Shown here: piece by piece, positions 43,761 through 48,105 of the stretch
Layout: every line of letters begins with the position of its first letter
How positions within the stretch are numbered: the first letter of the stretch is position 1
From: Sphingobium limneticum
GTDB lineage: Bacteria; Pseudomonadota; Alphaproteobacteria; Sphingomonadales; Sphingomonadaceae
Direction of reading: 5' to 3'
NCBI RefSeq assembly: GCF_008710155.1
Contig: NZ_VYPZ01000028.1
Coordinates: 1-48,105, forward strand
Length of the DNA: 48,105 nucleotides
Notes under the pieces: generated by a model
What the model saw: the letters and a program-made list of their open reading frames with translations, nothing else
What the model was told of the DNA's origin: nothing
The model's database searches: none
Position numbers and translations under genes: made by a program

Positions 43761-44262
43761 GTGCCGGCTCACAATCGCGTTGTGGATAGCGATGTGCGCG
43801 TCCACCCCCCATGCCGTTGCCGGCGAAAGCCGCTCCGAGGCCGCCCAGATTGCTCGCTGCATCAAGGCCGCCTCAAGGGGCGCAACGTGGCTCGAGCGGA
43901 CATTATGGGGACTTCGCGATCAGGAGGGAGGCTGGATAGGCGCGGAGGTTCCCAATGCGAACGGGAGCCATGATCTGGGGCCGCTCCAGATCAACAGCTG
44001 GTGGGTTCCCAGGATCGCAAAGCTCACAGGCCAGTCAGACCGGCAGACGCGGCATTGGCTAAAACATGACGCCTGTTTCAATACAGAAGCCGCGCGTTGG
44101 ATATTCCTCTCCGGCCTTTCGACGACCAATGACTTCTGGAAGGCGGTAGGGATTTATCATAGCCCGACTGCCTGGCGGCAGAGGCGCTATAGCCTTCGCG
44201 TCGCCGAGCACCTGCGCGCGCGGTTCGGCAGGGACGTCTTTGGCAGTACCGGGGCGAGATAG
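43744..44262 (+). CDS. Lytic transglycosylase of the transfer system (VirB1-like)
   Basis: 172 residues from ATG 43744 with GGGGAGG upstream. Signal peptide (about 1-26, LTIALWIAMCASTPHAVA|GES). The goose-lysozyme-like SLT domain has the catalytic Glu in RDQEGGWIGAEVPNANGSHD and the next block LGPLQINSWWVPRIAKL. It opens the peptidoglycan so that the mating apparatus can pass. Overlaps the relaxase gene, so it is part of the transfer operon. Confidence 0.85.
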   Translation: MVLIAKCRLTIALWIAMCASTPHAVAGESRSEAAQIARCIKAASRGATWLERTLWGLRDQEGGWIGAEVPNANGSHDLGPLQINSWWVPRIAKLTGQSDRQTRHWLKHDACFNTEAARWIFLSGLSTTNDFWKAVGIYHSPTAWRQRRYSLRVAEHLRARFGRDVFGSTGAR

Positions 44263-44895
44263 TCGATGCGGTTGCGTCGACATTTCCTCGTCCGGATTTT
44301 TTGGCGCTTCCAAATCCTGTGCGAGCAGATAGGCTGATGCAGCTTCATCACGCGCTGGGTCTTGAAAAAGAACCTTCTCCAGTGCGCAACAATGATAGGC
44401 CCCGAACCGGTGGCCGCCAGTGATCATGGCGCGCGGCCGTCGGAGCCGAGAGGTGCCTGGCGGACAAACGAACTGACGAGCGGAACAGTCAGATATTTTT
44501 GCGGATCGGAAGCATTCGCAGCCAGCGGTCATGCGGCACGCCACGACGGGCCTTGCAGTAAAGGGATATGCAAATTGTCAGCGCCTAGATCTACTCGTCT
44601 GAAGCGATTGCGCCGGCAATTCAAAATAAAGCCTGTCGATTCGACTGAACGCGGTGACAAGATTGTTACGGCCACTTGCGGACAGTCTGATGGAGTAACA
44701 ATTGCAAGTTTGTCCCCGGCAGCTCGGCGGCGGTTGCTCCTTCTGCGCAGGGCTGGCAAGGCAGGTACACGGTAGCATCATTGGACCTTATATGTTGCAC
44801 AGGGCGTGTCGTGCAAAGGGCACGATAGAAACGCATCTTTCCGGGCTTTAGCATCTCTGCCAGTGTGCCCCGACCTAACGGGGCAGGAAAGCAAT
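44263..44895. other. Region without a confident gene (633 bases)
   Basis: A plus frame at 44362-44775 ends in VTIASLSPAARRRLLLLRRA, but no start site or family supports it, and the minus frames are shadows. The stretch from about 44776 to 44895 should hold the ihfB promoter and leader. Confidence 0.4.
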
Positions 44896-45180
44896 ATGGT
44901 ACGATCTGATTTGATTGATAGGATCGCTGAGGAAAATCCGGGGCTGACCCAAAGTGAGGTCGAGACGATCGTCGAAGCATTCTTCGGAGCGATCGTGGGC
45001 CAGCTCAATTCTGGTGGCCGCGTAGAACTACGCGGCTTCGGAATCTTTTCCGTGAGAAGCTATGGAGCGCGTGCAGGCCGCAACCCCAGGACTGGCGAGC
45101 CGGTGGCGGTTGAAGCCAAAAACCGACCTTTTTTTAAGGCAAGTAGGCAAATGATAGAACGATTGAACACCGTTCGCTGA
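44896..45180 (+). CDS. ihfB: Integration host factor beta-subunit-like protein
   Basis: 94 residues from ATG 44896 (AGGA eight bases upstream). The HU/IHF fold is clear: MVRSDLIDRIAEENPGLTQS ... GRVELRGFGIFSVRSYGARA and GRNPRTGEPV, the DNA-inserting beta arm with its Pro. It is closer to the IHF beta chain than to HU. It bends DNA; on plasmids such genes support replication, transfer (oriT architecture) or silencing. The GC-poor region right after it could be its own target. Confidence 0.88.
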   Translation: MVRSDLIDRIAEENPGLTQSEVETIVEAFFGAIVGQLNSGGRVELRGFGIFSVRSYGARAGRNPRTGEPVAVEAKNRPFFKASRQMIERLNTVR

Positions 45181-45228
45181 TTGGCCAAAAATAATCAATT
45201 CCGAAGGTGTTTTACGGATTTCTACGTG

Positions 45229-45335
45229 TGACCATTCGGTCATGTGCGAGATTAGATAATGTAATTGACATTGATTTCACAATGGTTCAATTTGTCTCAA
45301 GAGGTTCAATTTGGTTGTTGGTTAAATAGTTGAAC
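45229..45335. promoter_or_regulatory. AT-rich region with palindrome and repeated GTTCAA sites
   Basis: TGACCATTCGGTCA (45229-45242) is a palindrome with a 4-base centre. GGTTCAATTTG occurs at 45284-45294 and 45303-45313, 19 bases apart (about two helical turns), and a third core in inverse orientation (TTGAAC) lies at 45330-45335. This looks like a protein-binding array, either of the ihfB product or of a regulator. Sequence from 45180 to about 45400 is clearly poorer in GC than the rest. Confidence 0.5.
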
Positions 45336-45586
45336 TTTTCTAATTACAATTGTTGTAGATTTACTTAATTTCAAAGACCTGCGCAATGATTTATAATCCT
45401 ACTCCCGCAACCAACGCATAACACTTCGCAAACATAGTGACCCTAGGCTTTGCGCCGTCCCGCCAAAAGCAGGGACCAATACCCCACGCACAACCCAGCA
45501 CATCGGCCGAACCATGATCTTACACAGGATCATCACGCCCAGGTGGTTACCATGAGATTTGTTGGTAAGTCTGTTGGTTCGAGCTT

Positions 45587-45633
45587 CAGGATTTTAAGTC
45601 CTGCGCACGGTTTTCAGGGGTCCTGATCCGTGC
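45587..45633. repeat. Two adjacent strong hairpins
   Basis: CAGGA-TTTTAAG-TCCTG (45587-45603) is followed directly by GCACGG...TCAGG-GGT-CCTGA-T-CCGTGC (45605-45633). The arms share CAGG/CCTG, so the two could also pair with each other in alternative folds. Could be a structured RNA, attenuator or recombination end. No long T-run follows. Confidence 0.6.
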
Positions 45634-45743
45634 TCACCGATACTCTTATCCAATCGTTTCTCCCCGCCGATCCCATCATCAAGAAAGCCGATGGCGTCGG
45701 CTGGATGCACCGGACGCGAATTTTCCGCACCCGGCGCTCATGA
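45630..45743 (+). CDS. Short open frame or gene fragment
   Basis: 37 codons from a GTG: LTDTLIQSFLPADPIIKKAD, then GVGWMHRTRIFRTRRS. The sequence looks protein-like rather than random, so it may be a remnant of a larger gene or a small gene following the hairpins. No family recognised and the ribosome-binding site is hidden in the hairpin. Confidence 0.25.
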   Translation: MLTDTLIQSFLPADPIIKKADGVGWMHRTRIFRTRRS

Positions 45744-45764
45744 AATTGCGGGTACACAGCCAGC

Positions 45765-46673
45765 TTAAGGCGTGAGCAAGTTCACCAGAAGCTCGGCTAG
45801 CCGCAGGCCAGCTTGCTTCATCCGATAGACTGCCAAGGCATATTGCCTGGTTTCATAATCCGCTGGCAGGGTTTCCGGATTGGACGGGCAAGCAGTTCCC
45901 GTGCGTCCGCCACATATCGTCACCTTGTTGGCATCGTTGGCGCTGGGGTTGGCAGGATCGAGGAAGAGGTGCTGCTTTGCCAGGTTCCGGCTCTCGACGG
46001 CCCAGTCTCGCGGGGTGAACCCTACTGGCGGATTGACCGTGTTGGTCCAAAGTTCCTGCCCCAGTCCGATCGCTGTCTTGCCGTGACGCTTCACGATGGA
46101 ATAGTCCCAGACCCCGTGGATGGTTGGATAGACCCATGTACCATTCTGGTTTGTCGGGGCGAGGACCCCGCCTGCAATGAGCACCTCATTATATCCGCCC
46201 GGCTCTGCTCCGTGCAGCGGCTGATGGAGATCGCCTACCAGATGGAGGATGAACTTGAGCGCCTCCAGACGCTGTGCCGGCGCGTTAGCCTCATTCTTGA
46301 GTATCGCGGAATAATAAGCGATCGCCTTGTCCGCGCACATGACATTGGGCTGACTGGGAAAGCAGGCGGGGTCTGACGCTGCAGGTATCGCGCCGAGTAC
46401 GGGAATGCGCACTGAATGAGCTACATCGGGATAGTTCGCCCGCATATCGTCTGCCCAGCCTGCGATATCCTCGTCATAGAGATTGGCTGCGCCCAGCAGG
46501 GCTGCGAGCTTTTTCCAGACTACCCAATTGTCGGTCTTGAGCTTCGCTTCCGTGACAAAGCCGATTGCGGCGTGACCGGTGCGGGTCCAAGCAGCTGCTG
46601 GCTGCTGTGCGGAGACGATGAGTAAGGGGGATGCGAAGATCATCGCACAGAGCTGTTTGAACAGGCTGGCCAT
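45765..46673 (-). CDS. Secreted S1/P1-type zinc nuclease
   Basis: 302 residues from ATG 46673 with GGAG six bases before; an ATG at 46685 adds four residues. The signal peptide ends AQQPAAA just before Trp29, whose amino group and carbonyl bind zinc in this family. Other ligands are seen in WTRTGH (His34), DEDIAGWADDMR, HSVRIP, and FILHLVGDLHQPLHGAE, the H-x(3)-D-x-HQPLH hallmark. It degrades single-stranded DNA and RNA outside the cytoplasm, usually for phosphate or nucleoside scavenging. It is complete; the truncated minus-strand gene upstream lies 33 bases away and may have been in the same operon. Confidence 0.9.
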   Translation of the reverse strand: MASLFKQLCAMIFASPLLIVSAQQPAAAWTRTGHAAIGFVTEAKLKTDNWVVWKKLAALLGAANLYDEDIAGWADDMRANYPDVAHSVRIPVLGAIPAASDPACFPSQPNVMCADKAIAYYSAILKNEANAPAQRLEALKFILHLVGDLHQPLHGAEPGGYNEVLIAGGVLAPTNQNGTWVYPTIHGVWDYSIVKRHGKTAIGLGQELWTNTVNPPVGFTPRDWAVESRNLAKQHLFLDPANPSANDANKVTICGGRTGTACPSNPETLPADYETRQYALAVYRMKQAGLRLAELLVNLLTP

Positions 46674-46706
46674 AGCATACTCCATGATGTGATTTTGAGA
46701 AGGCGC

Positions 46707-47079
46707 TCAGCGCGCCTTTGGCGGAGGAGCTGATCCGGTTTCCGGGTCGAAATCTTCATTGTTCGGATCCAGCGGATCAACCACTTCAGGCCTCGTTGTT
46801 GCTGCCTCGCGCCACGCGCGGTCGATCATGTCCCGCAGCATCGTTGCCCCGGCGCTGGCAGTTTTATAGACTAGGCGGCGGGCGTCCTTGTCCTTGGGAT
46901 TGTCGAGCGCACCTCGTTTCTCCAGGACGTAGACATGCTCCATCTGGTCGCCGCTTCGGTTGAGAAATCCGATTACATGATCGAACAAGTCGCCAGGCAA
47001 AGGAGCGGTAGTCGGCATTAGGGAGCGGATATCATCTACCGTAAGGCCGATGGCGCTCACATATTGCGATTCGAATAGG
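46707..47079 (-). pseudogene. 3' fragment of a gene cut by the IS3-family insertion
   Basis: About 124 codons remain, from LFESQYVSAIGLTVDDIRSL near the insertion edge to the Pro-rich end. Upstream of about 47080 the frame runs into the IS end. The segment LFDHVIGFLNRSGDQMEHVY and the end PLDPNNEDFDPETGSAPPPK do not match a family I know. Same strand as the nuclease gene, so perhaps once co-transcribed with it. Confidence 0.55.
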
Positions 47080-47142
47080 TGATCTGCCCCCCGCTGAGTG
47101 GCCCAGAGACTATGATAGTCTGGACCATGAAAGGGACATTGA

Positions 47143-47421
47143 ATGCCGAGCAAGAAGCACAAGCCGGAAGAGATCATCGGCAAGCTGCGTGAAGTTGAGA
47201 TTGTGCTGGCGCAGGGAGCGAGCACGGCTGAAGCCTGCCGCCGGATCGCGGTCAGCGAGCAGACCTATTATCGGTGGCGCAAGGAGTATGGCGGCCTGAA
47301 GACCGACCAGGCGCGGCGGATGAAGGATCTGGAGAAGGAGAACCAGCGGCTGCGCCGGGCGATCTCGGACCTGACCCTGGACAAGCTGATCTTGCAGGAG
47401 GCTGCACGGGGAAACTTCTGA
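47143..47421 (+). CDS. IS3-family OrfA
   Basis: 92 residues. An N-terminal helix-turn-helix (KPEEIIGKLREVEIVLAQGA ... TAEACRRIAVSEQTYYRWRK) is followed by the leucine-zipper-like segment KDLEKENQRLRRAISDLTLD. It binds the IS ends and, alone, acts as a regulator; joined to OrfB by ribosomal frameshifting it forms the transposase. The slippery heptamer G_GGA_AAC lies at 47409-47415, two codons before the stop. Confidence 0.9.
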   Translation: MPSKKHKPEEIIGKLREVEIVLAQGASTAEACRRIAVSEQTYYRWRKEYGGLKTDQARRMKDLEKENQRLRRAISDLTLDKLILQEAARGNF

Positions 47422-47982
47422 GCCCCGCGCGGCGGCGGCGCTGCATCGATCAGGTACGACGGGATCTGCCAGTCCGGGTATCCGAGCGACGGATATGCCG
47501 GGTGCTGGGTCAGCATCGATCGACGCAGCGCAAGATGCCGCGCGGGGCGGATGACGAACAGGCACTGACCGAGGATATCATTGCATTGGCGAAGCAATAT
47601 GGTCGTTACGGCTACCGCCGGGTCACGGCGTTGCTGTGCCATGCGGGATGGACGGTGAACCATAAACGTGTCGAGCGGATATGGCGGCGTGAAGGACTGA
47701 AAGTCCCGCAGCGCCAGCCAAAGCGCGGGCGTCTATGGCTCAATGACGGATCGTGCATCCGGCTACGCCCCGAATATCCGGGGCATGTCTGGGCCTACGA
47801 TTTCGTCGAGGGGCGGACGCATGACGGTCGCAAGTTCCGCATCCTCACGATCATCGACGAGGCCAGCAGGGAATGCCTGGCGCTCATCGTTGCACGGCAG
47901 CTCAAGCATGAGGATGTTCTGGCGGCCCTGGCCGACCTGTTCATCTCGCGTGGGCCGCCAGCGCATATACGATCCGATAACG
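47409..47982 (+). pseudogene. IS3-family OrfB (transposase catalytic part), truncated
   Basis: In the -1 frame from the slippery site the sequence reads KLLSPARRRRCIDQVRRDL, then the HTH_21-type part (YGRYGYRRVTALLCHAGW) and the rve catalytic core: VWAYDFVEG with the first Asp, and HIRSDN with the second Asp. The normal continuation (GPEF...) is replaced by unrelated sequence, so the catalytic Glu is missing and the product is inactive. The frame happens to stay open to the window edge. Confidence 0.85.
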
Positions 47983-48105
47983 TCCTGGGTCACGAAGGAA
48001 AGCGAGATTTGGTCAACAGATCTCTATGCGCCGGCATTGAGCGGCGAGGCATGCATTCTGAGCCAGATGGCTTCCACCGTCAACGGGATCGCTCCCTGCC
48101 ATAGC
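47983..48105. other. Sequence of unknown origin after the IS3 break
   Basis: 123 bases that do not belong to the IS3 element. One plus frame is open throughout (TKESEIWSTDLYAPALSGEA), but I cannot identify it from so short a piece. It marks the join of a second rearrangement. Confidence 0.35.

Larger units (their letters stand above)
47080..47982 (+). mobile_element. IS3-family insertion sequence (IS407-like group), 3'-truncated
   Basis: The left end is placed near 47080 (TGATCTGCCCCCCGCTGAGT), where the disrupted minus-strand gene stops. OrfA and OrfB follow in the normal arrangement with a -1 shift. The OrfB homology ends at HIRSDN (47982), before the Glu of the DDE triad and the right end, so this copy is dead. 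Confidence 0.8.

Noticed and set aside
45560..45640. tRNA-like features: GGTTCGA followed by a 5-base stem with a 7-base loop (CAGGA-TTTTAAG-TCCTG)
   Set aside because: The order is wrong for a tRNA (T-loop-like sequence precedes the anticodon-like arm), no acceptor stem can be formed, and the loop would read a stop codon.
1..48105. CRISPR array
   Set aside because: No regularly spaced direct repeats of 25-40 bases were seen; the repeats found are inverted or only two copies.

Overview
The window looks like part of a large, mosaic, conjugative plasmid (or plasmid-derived integrative element) from a sphingomonad-type alphaproteobacterium. This is inferred from high GC content, a proteobacterial lasso-peptide locus with its own isopeptidase and TonB receptor, a PRTRC cassette, the set of small plasmid genes (DUF736, DUF2493, DUF6117, DUF5983, DUF932), and a MOBF-type relaxase/coupling-protein operon. 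No rRNA, tRNA or CRISPR array was recognised, and no replication initiator or ParA lies inside the window.

Region 1 (1-3750) is scrap. It holds the 3' part of an IS66 transposase gene cut by the window edge, a SEC-C/TPR protein, a fragment of an SMC/RecF-like ATPase and a fragment of IS21-type istB. Region 2 (3759-9414) is a lasso-peptide locus. A TonB-dependent receptor that has lost its N-terminal half and a full isopeptidase gene read right. They converge on a B-C operon and a very short precursor gene (9274-9414) that read left, with a shared hairpin terminator between the two arms. Region 3 (9631-16483) is a zinc-finger/Toprim primase-like gene and the PRTRC cassette (ParB-like, E, C, F, B, A, ThiF). 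Its members together look like a ubiquitin-like conjugation set: small C-terminal-Gly protein, E2-like B, JAMM protease A and E1-like ThiF. A VapBC toxin-antitoxin pair follows (16665-17335).

Region 4 (17869-25298) starts with a giant methyltransferase-helicase gene like phage P1 DarB, followed by a DUF932 gene and two small plasmid genes. Region 5 (25555-32412) looks like cargo. It holds a 1314-residue protein joining an Mrr-like nuclease domain, TPR repeats, a GreA-like domain and a PIN-like domain; a divergent winged-helix protein; a RES-domain toxin-like protein; and a hypothetical gene. This is a candidate anti-phage or genetic-conflict island. Region 6 (32803-38112) carries DUF736, two DUF2493 paralogues and several small genes, each unit ended by a strong terminator, and two related long inverted repeats of about 150-170 bases.

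Region 7 (38113-44262) is the transfer module: a candidate oriT, a ribbon-helix-helix accessory protein, TraD/TrwB coupling protein, TrwC-type relaxase-helicase and a lytic transglycosylase, all overlapping by a few bases. Region 8 (44263-48105) holds an ihfB-like gene, an AT-rich structured intergenic region, a secreted S1/P1 nuclease gene, a gene truncated by an IS3-family insertion, and that IS3 element, itself truncated before the window ends.
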